Shown here in pieces: positions 1 through 8,737 of a DNA stretch of 64,000 bases (position 1 is the stretch's first letter; each line of letters starts with the position of its first letter). Below the pieces are notes generated by a model, which saw nothing but the letters and a program-made list of their open reading frames with translations, had not been told where the DNA came from and did not search any database. Source of the DNA: Magnetospirillum sp. UT-4 (GTDB taxonomy: Bacteria > Pseudomonadota > Alphaproteobacteria > Rhodospirillales > Magnetospirillaceae). Location of the stretch: the NCBI RefSeq assembly GCF_902729435.1, contig NZ_CACVCG010000036.1, forward strand, positions 1 through 64,000, in the 5' to 3' direction. The translations under genes were made by a program, and so were the position numbers.

Positions 1-2
1 TT

Positions 3-638
3 TCCCGCGCCACCGAGGTGGTCGGCGCGGGCATCGCGCTGCAGGAGGCAGCGGGCTCCCTGTGGCGGAACGGGGTCTTCCCTTCCGGCGCCCTCAGCGT
101 CGAGGGCCGGCTGACCGAAGAACAGCGGAAGGCCTTGCGAGAGGTGACCAGTGCCAGTAACGGCGGCTCCGGCCGCGTGGGGCGGGTCATGGTTCTCGAG
201 GGTGGGATGAAGTGGCAGCAAATCACTATCAGCCCTGAAGATGCCGAGATCCTCGAGAGCCGGCGCTTTTCAGTGGAAGAGATCGCCCGCCTCTACCAGG
301 TTCCGCCGCCCATCATCCAGGACTACACCCACAACACCTTCACCAATTCGGAGGCGGCCGGCCGGTGGTTTGCCCAGTTCACCATCGGCCCATGGGTGCG
401 CAAGTTGGAGGCCGAGTTCGCCCGCACCATCATCGGCGATGCCGACTCCGCGGCCGTAGAATTCGACCTATCGGGCTTCATGCGCGGCGACTACACCGCA
501 CGCTGGCAAGCCCACGAGATCGCGGTGCGCAACGGCATTCTCGACGTCAACGAGGTGCGCGAGATCGAAGGGTGGAACCCGCGCGCCACCGGCACCCCGC
601 CGCAAGTCCCCGGCGCCGCGGCGGCGGCAACTCCCTGA
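3..638 (+). CDS. HK97-family phage portal protein, C-terminal part (5' end outside window)
   Basis: The frame is open from the first bases of the window, so only the last 211 residues are visible. The sequence has the portal C-terminal pattern: a region ending in FSVEEIARLYQVPP, then TFTNSEAAGRWFAQ and a final helix-rich segment with NEVREIEGWNP, all usual for HK97-type portals, which form the dodecameric ring at the capsid vertex through which DNA is packaged. The expected next genes (prohead protease, major capsid) are absent: 370 bases of non-coding DNA, a terminator and a tRNA scar follow. It is therefore a remnant or the end of a neighbouring prophage, distinct from the lambda-type prophage at 15.8-55.4 kb, which has its own unrelated portal. 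Confidence 0.85.
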   Translation, partial: SRATEVVGAGIALQEAAGSLWRNGVFPSGALSVEGRLTEEQRKALREVTSASNGGSGRVGRVMVLEGGMKWQQITISPEDAEILESRRFSVEEIARLYQVPPPIIQDYTHNTFTNSEAAGRWFAQFTIGPWVRKLEAEFARTIIGDADSAAVEFDLSGFMRGDYTARWQAHEIAVRNGILDVNEVREIEGWNPRATGTPPQVPGAAAAATP

Positions 639-1007
639 CCCCAGCCGGCGGGGCCGCGCTGGTTCAGGCGCAGCGCGGATATGCCGGCCGCGGCTTTAGT
701 CGGCGAGTGGCCGCGTGGTGAACCAACCCCGACAGCCGGCGGGACGGCTCCTCCCGGCCGCGGCCGGCGCTGAAGGGCGGGTCATGCAGGACGCTGACCC
801 GCCCTTCATTCGACCAAGAACCCAGAGCGAACAAATGCCCTCTTCCGTGTTGCGCCCGTGTTGCGCGGAATCTATGGGAACCGATGCCGGAACGTGTGGA
901 AACCGTATGTAATCAATGCACTGGCGTTGCAACGCGCGACAAGCCCGGGTGCAACACGAAAAAGCCCCTGACCGTTAGGTCAGGGGCTTGATTTCATTGA
1001 TGAATTT
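639..1007. other. Non-coding stretch next to the attachment scar
   Basis: No convincing gene. Short open frames here lack ribosome-binding sites and family resemblance. The stretch contains short spaced repeats of the type TGTTGCGC/TGTTGC around 848-930, which could be integrase arm sites or simple chance, and ends with a terminator hairpin. Confidence 0.4.
957..989 (-). terminator. Rho-independent terminator downstream of the tRNA 3' end
   Basis: A perfect 12-bp stem (962-973 with 978-989, arm AAGCCCCTGACC) closes a GTTA loop and is followed on the minus strand by a run of T. It sits about 20 bases past the CCA end of the minus-strand tRNA-Met fragment, where a tRNA terminator belongs, so this side is the original downstream flank of the tRNA. 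Confidence 0.85.
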
Positions 1008-1052
1008 TGGTTGCGGGGACAGGATTTGAACCTGTGACCTTCAGGTTATGAG
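1008..1052 (-). other. 3' fragment of tRNA-Met (CAU): attachment site scar
   Basis: Read on the minus strand this is CTCATAACCTGAAGGTC, a canonical T arm (CAGGTTCAAATCCTG) and the acceptor strand ending in CCA: the anticodon loop (CAT) and 3' half of an elongator-type tRNA-Met. Bases beyond 1052 do not continue as a tRNA, as there is no matching D arm or 5' acceptor strand. A 3' half-tRNA beside a tyrosine integrase is the classic att junction; the intact tRNA should lie at the other end of the element. Confidence 0.85.
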
Positions 1053-1255
1053 TCGTCTCGAATACTTTGCGATTAACTACGATCAACCACGCTTTTGTTC
1101 GCTATTTCAGCGCCTTAGTTGACTTCACCCGAAGATGACGCCACGCTTCATTTCGAGCGAATTCGCAGCCACTTGTCCCCTCTTGCTGCCGCAGAGCTAC
1201 CACGGGGAAAGGGCAATGCTGATCCGGTAGCAAAGCGCATCTTGAGGCGACGACC

Positions 1256-2422
1256 ATGACCAAACTGACGAAACGAGTGGCGGAAGGCGCCGCCGCCACC
1301 GGGCAAGAGTACACGATCTGGGACGACGAAATCCCTGGCTTCGGTCTGCGGGTACTGCCCAGCGGGCGACGGAACTACATGATCCAATATCGCGTCGGCA
1401 CCCGGACGCGGCGGATGGCCCTTGGCCCGCACGGGGTTCTTACCGCCGAGCAGGCCCGCACCATGGCGATGTCGTCGCTGGCGGCGGTTCGCCAGGGAGC
1501 GGATCCGGCCGCCGACCGACAAGCCCGGCGAGAGGCCATCACCGTCAAGGAACTCGCCGGACGCTTCGACAAGGAACATATCTCGCTCCGCATCAAGGCC
1601 AGCACAGCGAAGGAATACCGCCGCAACCTCAACCGCTTCATCCTTCCGGCCCTGGGCCGGTTGAGGGTCGAGGACGTGACCCGGGCCGACATTGCCAAGT
1701 TCCACCACGACCTCCGCCACATCCCCTATCAGGCCAATCGGTGCCTGGAAGTCGTTTCCAAGATGTTCAATTTGGCCGAAATGTGGGGTCTGCGCGCCGA
1801 CGGCACCAACCCGCGCAAGCACATCAGGAAATACCCCGAGGAAAAACGCGAACGCTTCCTCAGCGCCGCCGAAATCCGCCGAGTCGGTGAGGTGCTGACC
1901 GAGATGGAAATCGAGGCCATCGAACTGCCCTCGGCCATCGCAGCGGCCCGTTTGCTGATGCTGACCGGCTGCCGACTGAACGAGATCATGACGCTGAAGT
2001 GGGCCTTTGTCGATGCCGAGGCCCCTGCCCTGCGCCTGCCCGATTCCAAGACCGGCGCCAAGATTGTCCATTTGGGCAAGGCCGCACTCGACGTGCTGCT
2101 GGCCATCCCCCGCATCGACGGCAATCCCTGGGTGATCACCGGAACCAAGGAAAGCTGCCGCCTCGCCGATCTGCAGCCGTTCTGGCAACGGGTGCGAGCG
2201 CGGGCCGGTATCAAGGACGTGCGCATCCATGACCTGCGCCACACCTTCGCCTCAACAGCGGTGGCTTCGGGCCAGGGCCTGCCGATGATCGGCAAGCTGC
2301 TGGGCCACTCCCAGGTACAGACCACCGCCCGTTATGCTCACCTCGCCGCTGACCCGGTACGAGCGGCAGCGGATCAGGTGTCGGGAGGGATCGCGCGCGC
2401 ACTCGGGGTCGCGGCGGAATGA
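1256..2422 (+). CDS. Tyrosine recombinase / phage-type integrase
   Basis: A 388-aa site-specific recombinase. Residues 1-95 form the arm-binding DUF4102-type domain (WDDEIPGFGLRVLPSG), about 100-190 the core-binding SAM-like domain, and 200-385 the catalytic domain. The catalytic set is visible: Arg about 239 in TGCRLNE, HDLRH about 325-329, LLGH about 350 and the nucleophile Tyr about 360 in TARYAHL. It starts 200 bp from the tRNA-Met scar and points away from it, as integrases usually do in tRNA-targeted islands, so it probably catalysed insertion at 1008-1052. It could serve the whole island or be an older element's integrase. The small XRE gene follows. Confidence 0.95.
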   Translation: MTKLTKRVAEGAAATGQEYTIWDDEIPGFGLRVLPSGRRNYMIQYRVGTRTRRMALGPHGVLTAEQARTMAMSSLAAVRQGADPAADRQARREAITVKELAGRFDKEHISLRIKASTAKEYRRNLNRFILPALGRLRVEDVTRADIAKFHHDLRHIPYQANRCLEVVSKMFNLAEMWGLRADGTNPRKHIRKYPEEKRERFLSAAEIRRVGEVLTEMEIEAIELPSAIAAARLLMLTGCRLNEIMTLKWAFVDAEAPALRLPDSKTGAKIVHLGKAALDVLLAIPRIDGNPWVITGTKESCRLADLQPFWQRVRARAGIKDVRIHDLRHTFASTAVASGQGLPMIGKLLGHSQVQTTARYAHLAADPVRAAADQVSGGIARALGVAAE

Positions 2423-2477
2423 ACGGCACCGGGAATTCCCTTGCCCTCAGTACTATACGTTTCGTAACCTCACTCCG

Positions 2478-2756
2478 ATGACACGAGACCGAACCCCCGA
2501 CAACCTGAAGGCCGTCGGCGCCCGCCTGCGGGCGGCGCGCCTGGCGCTCGGCCTGTCACAGAAGGATCTGTACGAGCCGCTGGACGTCAAGGCGGCGACC
2601 TGGAACCACTGGGAAAGCGGGAAGCGCCTGCCCGACCCGATGGTCATGGCCCGGCTCAAGGAACTGCACGGCATCACCACCGACTGGATCTACGCGGGGG
2701 ATGCCTCAGCCCTCCCCTTTGCCTTGGCCCGAACGCTCATGAAAGCCGCGTCGTGA
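2478..2756 (+). CDS. Small Cro/C1-type (XRE) DNA-binding protein
   Basis: 92 aa. Residues 9-65 are a helix-turn-helix of the XRE family (GLSQKDLYEPL ... NHWESGKRLPDP), followed by a short tail. The start ATG at 2478 is chosen because upstream in-frame codons overlap the integrase end and are not domain-like. It lies 55 bp after the integrase and 110 bp before the serine recombinase, so it probably regulates one of them. Upstream has TACTATACGTTTCG, a possible operator or -10 region; the target is unknown. Confidence 0.8.
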   Translation: MTRDRTPDNLKAVGARLRAARLALGLSQKDLYEPLDVKAATWNHWESGKRLPDPMVMARLKELHGITTDWIYAGDASALPFALARTLMKAAS

Positions 2757-2868
2757 TCCTTCGTCCCCGGAAACGGTAGGGAACGGCAGCCATCCTGGCT
2801 TGACATTTTCCGTCGCGTAAAACATGGTTCGTCATCGCCCCGCTTGATCCGACCCGGCAGACGGCACC

Positions 2869-4434
2869 ATGACGCCTTTTTCGCTCGATCCTCCTGCGCC
2901 GTCCTCGCCGTCTCCCGTCCGGGCGGCGCAGTACGTGCGGATGTCGACCGAGCATCAGCAGTATTCGACCGAAAACCAGTCCGACGCGATCCGCCAGTAC
3001 GCTGCCCTGCATGGGTTCGAAATCGTCCGCACCTATGCCGACGAGGGCATAAGCGGATTGAGTGTGAATGGTCGCAATTCATTCCAGACCTTGTTGGACG
3101 ACGTCGAGAACGGCCGAGCCGATTTCTCGGCCATTCTTGTCTATGACGTCAGCCGCTGGGGACGCTTTCAGAATCCCGACGAGGGCGCCTATTACGAACT
3201 CTGCTGCGATATCGCCGGGATCAAGGTTCATTACTGCGCCGAGCAGTTCGGCAACGACGGCAGCCCCTTTTCCCACATCATCAAGGCCCTGAAGCGGATG
3301 ATGGCGGGGGAGTACCCCAGGGAGCTCTCGGTCAAGGTCTTCACCGGCCAGAGGCGGCTGATCGGACTGGGCTACCGTCAGGGCGGGCCGGCCGGCTTCG
3401 GCCTGCGCCGCCAGATGATCGACCACACCGGTGCGGCCAAGGGCGAACTTTCCCGCGGCGAACAGAAGAGCATCCACACCGACCGGGTCATCCTGGTCCC
3501 CGGGCCACCGGAGGAGGTGGAGGCCGTCCGATGGATCTACCGCGCCTTCGTCGATGACGGACTGCCCGAGCGCGAAATCGCCGCCCGGCTCAACAGCCGC
3601 GGCATCGCCACCGACCTTGGACGCCCCTGGACCCGCGCCACCGTTCATCAGGTGCTGATCAACGAAAAATACATCGGCAACAACGTCTGGAACCGCCGCT
3701 CCTTCAAGTTGAAGCAGAAGCGGGTGAGGAACGAGCCCGACGACTGGATTCGTGCCGATGGCGCCTTCGAGCCCATCGTCGACCGGACCCTCTTTGCAGC
3801 TACCAACGACATCATCGCTCGGCGATCCGTCCGCCTGTCCAACGGCGAGATGCTCGATGGCCTCAAAGCCCTGCTGCTGCAGCATGGATACCTCTCGGGG
3901 CTGGTGATCGACGAATGCGACGGCATGCCCTCGTCCGGCGTCTACCGCCACCGCTTCGGCAGCCTGGTGCGGGCCTATTCCCTGATTGGCTACGATTCCG
4001 GCAGGGATACCCGCTATATCGAGATCAACCGAGCCTTGCGCGACCTTCATCCCGCTATCGTAGCCGAGACCATGGCGCACATCCGCGCCATCGGAGGCCG
4101 GGTCGAGGTCGATCCCGACACCGACTTGCTCACCATCAACGAGGAATTCACCGTCTCGCTGGTGCTCAGCAGGTGCCAGGATACCGCCGCCGGCTCGCGG
4201 CGGTGGGTGATCCGCTTCGACACCGGGCTGGCGCCCGACATCACCGTGGCGGTGCGCATGGCGCCGGGCAATCAGGAGACACTCGACTACTACCTGCTGC
4301 CGGCCATCGCCATGACCGCATCCCGCATCCGCCTGGCCGAGCGCAACGAGGCCGGGCTCGACACCTGGCGCTTCGACACCCTCGACGCCCTGTACCTGCT
4401 TGCCCGCCGAACGACCATGAAGGAGATCGCGTGA
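2869..4434 (+). CDS. Large serine recombinase
   Basis: A 521-aa resolvase/invertase-superfamily recombinase. The N-terminal catalytic domain (about 18-165) begins AAQYVRMSTEHQQYS, giving nucleophile Ser26, with YDVSRWGR around 91-98. The central Recombinase domain (about 185-290) includes WIYRAFVDDGLPEREIAARLN and a NEKYIGNNVWN segment. The C-terminal 200 residues lack an obvious zinc ribbon. It overlaps the next ParB-like gene (TGATG junction), and this recombinase-ParB-ParB trio reads as one operon. A TTGACA box at 2800-2805 could be its -35. It may move DNA or resolve multimers. Whether it or the tyrosine integrase acts on the prophage or island cannot be told from sequence. Confidence 0.93.
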   Translation: MTPFSLDPPAPSSPSPVRAAQYVRMSTEHQQYSTENQSDAIRQYAALHGFEIVRTYADEGISGLSVNGRNSFQTLLDDVENGRADFSAILVYDVSRWGRFQNPDEGAYYELCCDIAGIKVHYCAEQFGNDGSPFSHIIKALKRMMAGEYPRELSVKVFTGQRRLIGLGYRQGGPAGFGLRRQMIDHTGAAKGELSRGEQKSIHTDRVILVPGPPEEVEAVRWIYRAFVDDGLPEREIAARLNSRGIATDLGRPWTRATVHQVLINEKYIGNNVWNRRSFKLKQKRVRNEPDDWIRADGAFEPIVDRTLFAATNDIIARRSVRLSNGEMLDGLKALLLQHGYLSGLVIDECDGMPSSGVYRHRFGSLVRAYSLIGYDSGRDTRYIEINRALRDLHPAIVAETMAHIRAIGGRVEVDPDTDLLTINEEFTVSLVLSRCQDTAAGSRRWVIRFDTGLAPDITVAVRMAPGNQETLDYYLLPAIAMTASRIRLAERNEAGLDTWRFDTLDALYLLARRTTMKEIA

Positions 4435-5354
4435 TGGACACCTCCAGGGATGCCGCCGAACATCACGTCGGGGGAGCCGGCACCATCCGCTCGATCCCCA
4501 TCGATCGCATCCGTGTCCTTAACCCGCGCAGCCGGGACAGGAAGATCTTCGCCGGAATCGTCGAGAGCATCGCCACCGTCGGCCTGAAACGGCCGATCAC
4601 CGTGACCGAGACCAAGGGAGAGGACGGCCATCCGGCGTACCACCTCGTCTGTGGCCAGGGCCGGCTGGAAGCATTCCAGGCCCTGGGAGAAGGCGACATC
4701 CCGGCGACGGTGATCGAGGCCTCCGAGGCCGACCTCTACCTGATCAGCCTGATCGAGAACCTGGCCCGGCGCCAGCATTCCAACCGCGACCTGCTCACCG
4801 CGGTGCGGGTGCTGGAGGAGCGCGGCTACGGCACCACCAGGATTGCCGAGAAGACCGGCCTGGAGCCCGGCTACATCCAGAATATCCTCACCCTGTTGCG
4901 CGACGGCGAGGATCGCCTGATCGCAGCGGTCGAAAAAGGCTGGCTACCGATTCGCATCGCCACCGAGATCGCCAAGAATGACGATGCCCATATCCAGGTC
5001 GCCCTGATGGCCGCCTACGAGCAAGGTGAACTGCGCGGCGGTCAGTTCATGCGCGTCCGCCAGTTGATCGATCGTCGGCGGGCCCTGGGTAAAGGCAACA
5101 GCCGCTACAGCAAGAAGACGGACCCGAAGGCCACCATGCGCACCCTGGTCCAGACCTTTGAGACCGAGGTCCGTCGGCAGAGGATTCTGGTCAAGAAGAC
5201 GGACATTGCCGAGCAGCGCCTGCTGTTCGTCGTCACCGCCATGCGCCGTCTGCTGGCGGACGAGCATTTCCGCACGCTGCTGCGGGCAGAGAGGATCGGT
5301 GACATGCCCAAGTTACTGGCCGAGCATCTGGCTCCGCAGGAGGGGACACCATGA
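4434..5354 (+). CDS. ParB/RepB-like partition-type protein 1
   Basis: 306 aa; the ATG overlaps the recombinase stop. Residues about 15-115 are a ParB/sulfiredoxin-fold domain: SIPIDRIRVLNPRSRD, then a catalytic-groove-like HLVCGQGRLEAFQALGE and LYLISLIENLARRQHS (ParB box II-like), followed by an HTH (TTRIAEKTGLEPGYIQNIL). The C-terminal half resembles RepB C-terminal regions. ParB-fold proteins bind centromere-like sites and CTP, but no parA is nearby, so classical partition is not assured. Tandem ParB-like genes behind a serine recombinase recur in alphaproteobacterial islands, and a role in element maintenance or recombination control is my inference. Confidence 0.85.
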   Translation: MDTSRDAAEHHVGGAGTIRSIPIDRIRVLNPRSRDRKIFAGIVESIATVGLKRPITVTETKGEDGHPAYHLVCGQGRLEAFQALGEGDIPATVIEASEADLYLISLIENLARRQHSNRDLLTAVRVLEERGYGTTRIAEKTGLEPGYIQNILTLLRDGEDRLIAAVEKGWLPIRIATEIAKNDDAHIQVALMAAYEQGELRGGQFMRVRQLIDRRRALGKGNSRYSKKTDPKATMRTLVQTFETEVRRQRILVKKTDIAEQRLLFVVTAMRRLLADEHFRTLLRAERIGDMPKLLAEHLAPQEGTP

Positions 5355-6256
5355 CCGTCACACAGGGGTTCGAGGGAACAACCATCGTCGTTTCGGTCGA
5401 CCGCATCCTGCCGACCCGGAAACTGCCCAGGGATTTCCGCCAGACGCCAAAATACAGAAGCATCCTGGCATCGGTTCGCGAGGTCGGAATCATCGATCCA
5501 CTGGCGGTCCATCCGGAAAAGGGCGGCGGCTCCGGCGACGGACTCTATATCCTGCTGGATGGCCACCTCCGCCTGGAAGCCTTGAAGGAGCTTGGTGGCC
5601 AGCAGGCGGTCTGCCTGGTGTCGACCGACGACGAAGGGTTCACCTACAACAAGCGGATCAACCGCACTTCGCCCATCCAGGAACACCGGATGATCCTGAA
5701 GGCGATCGAGAAAGGGGCCTCCCCCGAACGGATCGCCAGCGCCCTGGCCATCAATGTGGAACGCATCCGCGAACGCCAGCGCCTGCTGGACGGCATTGCC
5801 CCGGAAGTGGTCGAGATGCTGAAGGACCGCATGCTCAGCCAGGAGGCCTTCGCCGTCCTGCGAAAGATGAAGCCGATCCGCCAGATTGCGGCGGTGGAAA
5901 TGATGGTGTCGGCCAACCGGTTCACGATCTCCTACGTCAAGATGCTGCTGGCCACCACCCGACCTGAGCATCTGGTCGACGGCGCCAAGCCCAAGCCGGC
6001 GGCCGGCGTCTCGCCCGAAGACATCGCGCGGATGGAGCGCGAGATGGACAAGCTGCAGCAGGACTACCGGGCGGTCGAAGAAACCCTGGGCGAGACGACA
6101 CTGGCCCTGGTGGTGGCCAGAGGATTCCTGGGCAAGCTGATGGGCAATGGGGCGGTCGCGGATTACCTGGACCGCCACCACGGCGACCTGGTCGGCGAAC
6201 TGCGGCGCATGGTAGCGGAAACGTCCATTGATCCCGCAGCCGTGGAGCAGACATAG
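5351..6256 (+). CDS. ParB/RepB-like partition-type protein 2
   Basis: 301 aa, start overlapping the previous stop by four bases (ATGA), so translationally coupled. It has the same layout as its neighbour but is divergent: a ParB-fold N-terminus (VSVDRILPTRKLPRDF; ILLDGHLRLEALKEL), an HTH around 120-150 (ASPERIASALAINVERIRER), and a C-terminal helical part with a coiled-coil-like stretch near 225-255 (DIARMEREMDKLQQDY). The pair may form hetero-oligomers. Ordinary chromosomal ParB is unlikely because no ParA accompanies it. Confidence 0.83.
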   Translation: MTVTQGFEGTTIVVSVDRILPTRKLPRDFRQTPKYRSILASVREVGIIDPLAVHPEKGGGSGDGLYILLDGHLRLEALKELGGQQAVCLVSTDDEGFTYNKRINRTSPIQEHRMILKAIEKGASPERIASALAINVERIRERQRLLDGIAPEVVEMLKDRMLSQEAFAVLRKMKPIRQIAAVEMMVSANRFTISYVKMLLATTRPEHLVDGAKPKPAAGVSPEDIARMEREMDKLQQDYRAVEETLGETTLALVVARGFLGKLMGNGAVADYLDRHHGDLVGELRRMVAETSIDPAAVEQT

Positions 6257-6556
6257 GACGCAGGTCGTAACGCAGGGGCCAACGGCCCCAGAGTTCGGGG
6301 ACCCGGACCCGAAAGCGCGGGGACCGCGGGAGACGCCGTCGCGAGGGACGGATCGAGCGCGGCGGTGGGAATGGCGGCGATCCCGTTCGGAGCCCACCCG
6401 GCCGGCATTATGCCGGTCGAACTGATGGAGGTGGCCGGTCGGCAGGCGGGCGCCGATCGGCTACCACCCCTATTTGCGTGGTTCCGGCCAACCGGGCGGA
6501 TCAATGCGCCCAAGACTGTCACATCAATACTTCATGCTTCCCACCGATCCAATCGG
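6257..6556. other. Intergenic region, nothing recognised
   Basis: Three hundred bases rich in short GC palindromes (for example CCGGCATTATGCCGG near 6402-6416). A frame open from 6365 lacks a plausible start, and the real start of the next gene is 6557 at a signal peptide. The region may hold the promoter of the two small envelope genes. Confidence 0.4.
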
Positions 6557-6895
6557 ATGAGACCTGCCATGCGCATGCTGCTTCCATTGCTCGTTCTGGC
6601 TACCCTGGCTTCCCCGATCCCTGCCCAGGCCGGCGCCATGTCCAAACTGCTTCAGGCCATCTTCCGCAGTGGCGATGAAACGGCGGCCCGAGCGATACGT
6701 CCAGCCCCCCAGGCCATCGACGACGCGGCCCAAGCCGCCGGACAATCGGCGAAAGGTACCGAAGCGACAGGCACGTCCCATATCCTTCCCCAAGCCGGAG
6801 CACGCGCCTTGGCGCGCTGTCCTGAGTCAGCCACGGACGAGGATGGTCGCCGGCACTGCGGCCAGGTTCGCGATTCCATTCCGCCTCGGCCATGA
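6557..6895 (+). CDS. Small secreted protein of unknown function
   Basis: 112 aa. The start at 6557 gives a textbook signal peptide: basic start MRPAMRM, hydrophobic core LLPLLVLATLAS and an Ala-x-Ala-type cleavage (PAQAGA near 22-26). The mature part is about 85 residues, Ala-rich and polar, with a cysteine pair at about 90 and 104. No family recognised. It is followed 10 bp later by a small membrane protein, suggesting a two-gene envelope unit. Confidence 0.6.
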   Translation: MRPAMRMLLPLLVLATLASPIPAQAGAMSKLLQAIFRSGDETAARAIRPAPQAIDDAAQAAGQSAKGTEATGTSHILPQAGARALARCPESATDEDGRRHCGQVRDSIPPRP

Positions 6896-6905
6896 GTGAA
6901 CAAGA

Positions 6906-7121
6906 ATGAAGTTGGCAAAGATCCTGCTCATCCTATCGGCTATCGGCGTTGTCATCTGCTATTGGCAGTGGGTGCTGCTTGCAGCCGCTCTTGCGTTCAT
7001 GGCCATCTTCGCCTTGGCGCTCCTGTCGAGCGCAAGCGACTTTGTGCGCTCCTCACCGGGACTGGCGGCCACCTTGCTGCTGCTGTGGCTTGGGCATGAT
7101 TCGTGCGGAAAGGATGAATAG
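6906..7121 (+). CDS. Small membrane protein
   Basis: 71 aa with two or three hydrophobic helices covering most of the chain (ILLILSAIGVVICYW, VLLAAALAFMAIFALALL and LAATLLLLWLG). No family recognised. Placed just after the secreted protein. It ends 18 bp before the convergent end of the WYL regulator gene. Confidence 0.6.
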   Translation: MKLAKILLILSAIGVVICYWQWVLLAAALAFMAIFALALLSSASDFVRSSPGLAATLLLLWLGHDSCGKDE

Positions 7122-7139
7122 CCGTCAGGCTCCAGCCCC

Positions 7140-8126
7140 TCACGGCAATGCCGGCCACGCGGCCCTTTGCCCGTGGACCATCTCGGCCAGCCGGGGCGGT
7201 TCCAGCACCTCGACCTTGTCGCCCCAGGTGTAGAGATGCCAGGCCATTTCCAGGTCGCTGCCGGCCTTGAAGCGGACAATCAGTCCCCCATCGTCCTGCC
7301 GCTCCAGGCTTTGGCTGGGGTGGAAGACGAAGTCGGCGGCGTCCTCGGCCGCTTCAGGGGCGAAGCGCCAGACCACGTCGTAGGGCTCCTCCTGGAATAG
7401 GCCGAACGACCGGGCGGCGAAGGCGGCCAGGTCGAAGCCAGGATCGCGAACGAAGGTGTCGGACAGAATCTCGACGGATTCGATATTGGGCAGGCTGAAC
7501 AGCGCGATGGTGTTGGCCTTGGGGTTCTCGTGCCAGCCGACCAGGTAATTGCGATGGCCGTGCAGGAAGCCATAGGGATGCACCAGCCGCTCGTTGACCT
7601 TCCTGGTGCGGCGGTTGCGATAGTGGATGCGCACCTTGCGGCAGGCCTTTATGGCCTCGCGCAGATCCTCGACCACCAGCACCTTGATCCGGGGACGCGG
7701 CCCCGGACGCATGGCCAGCCCTTCGGCCTCCAGCAGCGCCTCCAGGTCGGGTTCGACCTTGCGGGCGACATCGGGCTTCAACAGGGCGCGGAGCTTGCCG
7801 GAAAGATCGGACAGGCTGGCGGCCTCGTCCTCGCGGTTGTCGCGGTCGAACAGACGGATCGCGCCTTCCAACGCAGCCAGTTCGTCGGCGGTGAAGTTGA
7901 TCAGGCGGTCGAGGGTGCCGGAGGGGATGCGCCAGCGCTTGATGCGCTCGTCAGTTTCGACCTCCTCGCATTGGGGGAAGTTCCGCAGCACCGCGTCACG
8001 CATGCGCATGGCGGTGCGCCGGCCGACACCGAACTTCTCCTCGATGTCCTTGAGTGACAGACCGCTGCGCGCCGCCTGCATCTCCAGCGCCAGCTGAAGC
8101 AGATTGTCGGCCTTCTCGTAGCGCAC
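7140..8126 (-). CDS. WYL-domain transcriptional regulator
   Basis: 328 aa. The GTG start at 8126 is preceded by a near-perfect ribosome-binding site (AGAGGAGGGG), which settles the start. Domains: N-terminal winged HTH (about 1-60, LSLKDIEEKFGVGRRTAMRMRDAV), a linker, a WYL domain (about 160-235, with KVRIHYRNRR and RNYLVGWHEN) and a C-terminal WCX extension. WYL domains sense nucleic-acid or nucleotide ligands and often control defence or RNA-repair genes. It is divergent from the nuclease gene (88 bp between starts) and borders the RNA-repair cluster, so it is the best candidate regulator of that cluster; this is inference. Confidence 0.88.
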   Translation of the reverse strand: MRYEKADNLLQLALEMQAARSGLSLKDIEEKFGVGRRTAMRMRDAVLRNFPQCEEVETDERIKRWRIPSGTLDRLINFTADELAALEGAIRLFDRDNREDEAASLSDLSGKLRALLKPDVARKVEPDLEALLEAEGLAMRPGPRPRIKVLVVEDLREAIKACRKVRIHYRNRRTRKVNERLVHPYGFLHGHRNYLVGWHENPKANTIALFSLPNIESVEILSDTFVRDPGFDLAAFAARSFGLFQEEPYDVVWRFAPEAAEDAADFVFHPSQSLERQDDGGLIVRFKAGSDLEMAWHLYTWGDKVEVLEPPRLAEMVHGQRAAWPALP

Positions 8127-8213
8127 GCCGCCCCTCCTCTGATCATCAAGCAGGACCAATTCTGACACATGTCGATGATGGGATGAAGACCGGATCGTCA
8201 ACCGGAGCGCGCG

Positions 8214-8690
8214 ATGCGTTTCGCCCCATTCCTCTTCGCCATCGGTCTCGCCATCTGCGTCCCTGCCTGGGCGGGAACCGTCCAGGGCCAGGCGTCGGTC
8301 ATCGACGGCGATACCCTCGACATCGACGGAACCCGCATCCGCCTTCACGGAATCGACGCGCCCGAACGCCATCAGCGCTGCGGCATTTCCGAAGAGGAAT
8401 GGGCGTGCGGTCGGGCTTCCGCCAACGCTCTGGCCAGTCGCATCGGCCGCCGCTGGGTGACATGCAAGGAATTGGGCCGTGACCGTTACCGCAGAATCAT
8501 CGCTTCGTGCATGGTCGACGGCATCGACATCGAATCCTGGATGGCTCGAAACGGATGGGCGCTCGCGTACCGCCGCTACAGCATGGACTACGTGACCGAT
8601 GAAGACGATGCCCGCCGCTCAGGCCAAGGATTATGGGCAGGCCCGTTCATGGCACCATGGGACTGGCGACAGGCGCGCCGGGCAAGATAG
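8214..8690 (+). CDS. Secreted thermonuclease-like (SNase domain) nuclease
   Basis: 158 aa. Signal peptide at 1-20 (MRFAPFLFAIGLAICVPAWA), then a staphylococcal-nuclease-like OB fold: ASVIDGDTLDIDGTRIRLHGIDAPE and a C-terminal GLWAGPF. The Asp and Arg positions of the SNase active site are present (GDTL, RLHGIDAPE). Cysteines at about 57, 66, 83 and 98 could form disulfides. Such short, exported SNase proteins are common in alphaproteobacteria and cut DNA or RNA in the periplasm or medium. Divergent from the WYL gene; a functional link to RNA repair is possible but unproven. Confidence 0.85.
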   Translation: MRFAPFLFAIGLAICVPAWAGTVQGQASVIDGDTLDIDGTRIRLHGIDAPERHQRCGISEEEWACGRASANALASRIGRRWVTCKELGRDRYRRIIASCMVDGIDIESWMARNGWALAYRRYSMDYVTDEDDARRSGQGLWAGPFMAPWDWRQARRAR

Positions 8691-8737
8691 TGTATTCGGA
8701 GAGGCACGCTCAACCGGAACAAAACATGTCCCATTCT

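Noticed and set aside
715-912. 65-codon frame after the portal remnant
   Set aside because: No ribosome-binding site and no family; overlaps another frame on the other strand.
1148-2242. Long minus-strand open frame (364 codons) opposite the integrase
   Set aside because: A shadow of the integrase in GC-rich DNA; low-complexity His/Gly/Asp-rich translation and no ribosome-binding site.
3079-4080. Minus-strand frame of 333 codons opposite the serine recombinase
   Set aside because: Third-position GC effect; the plus strand encodes a clear recombinase with conserved motifs.
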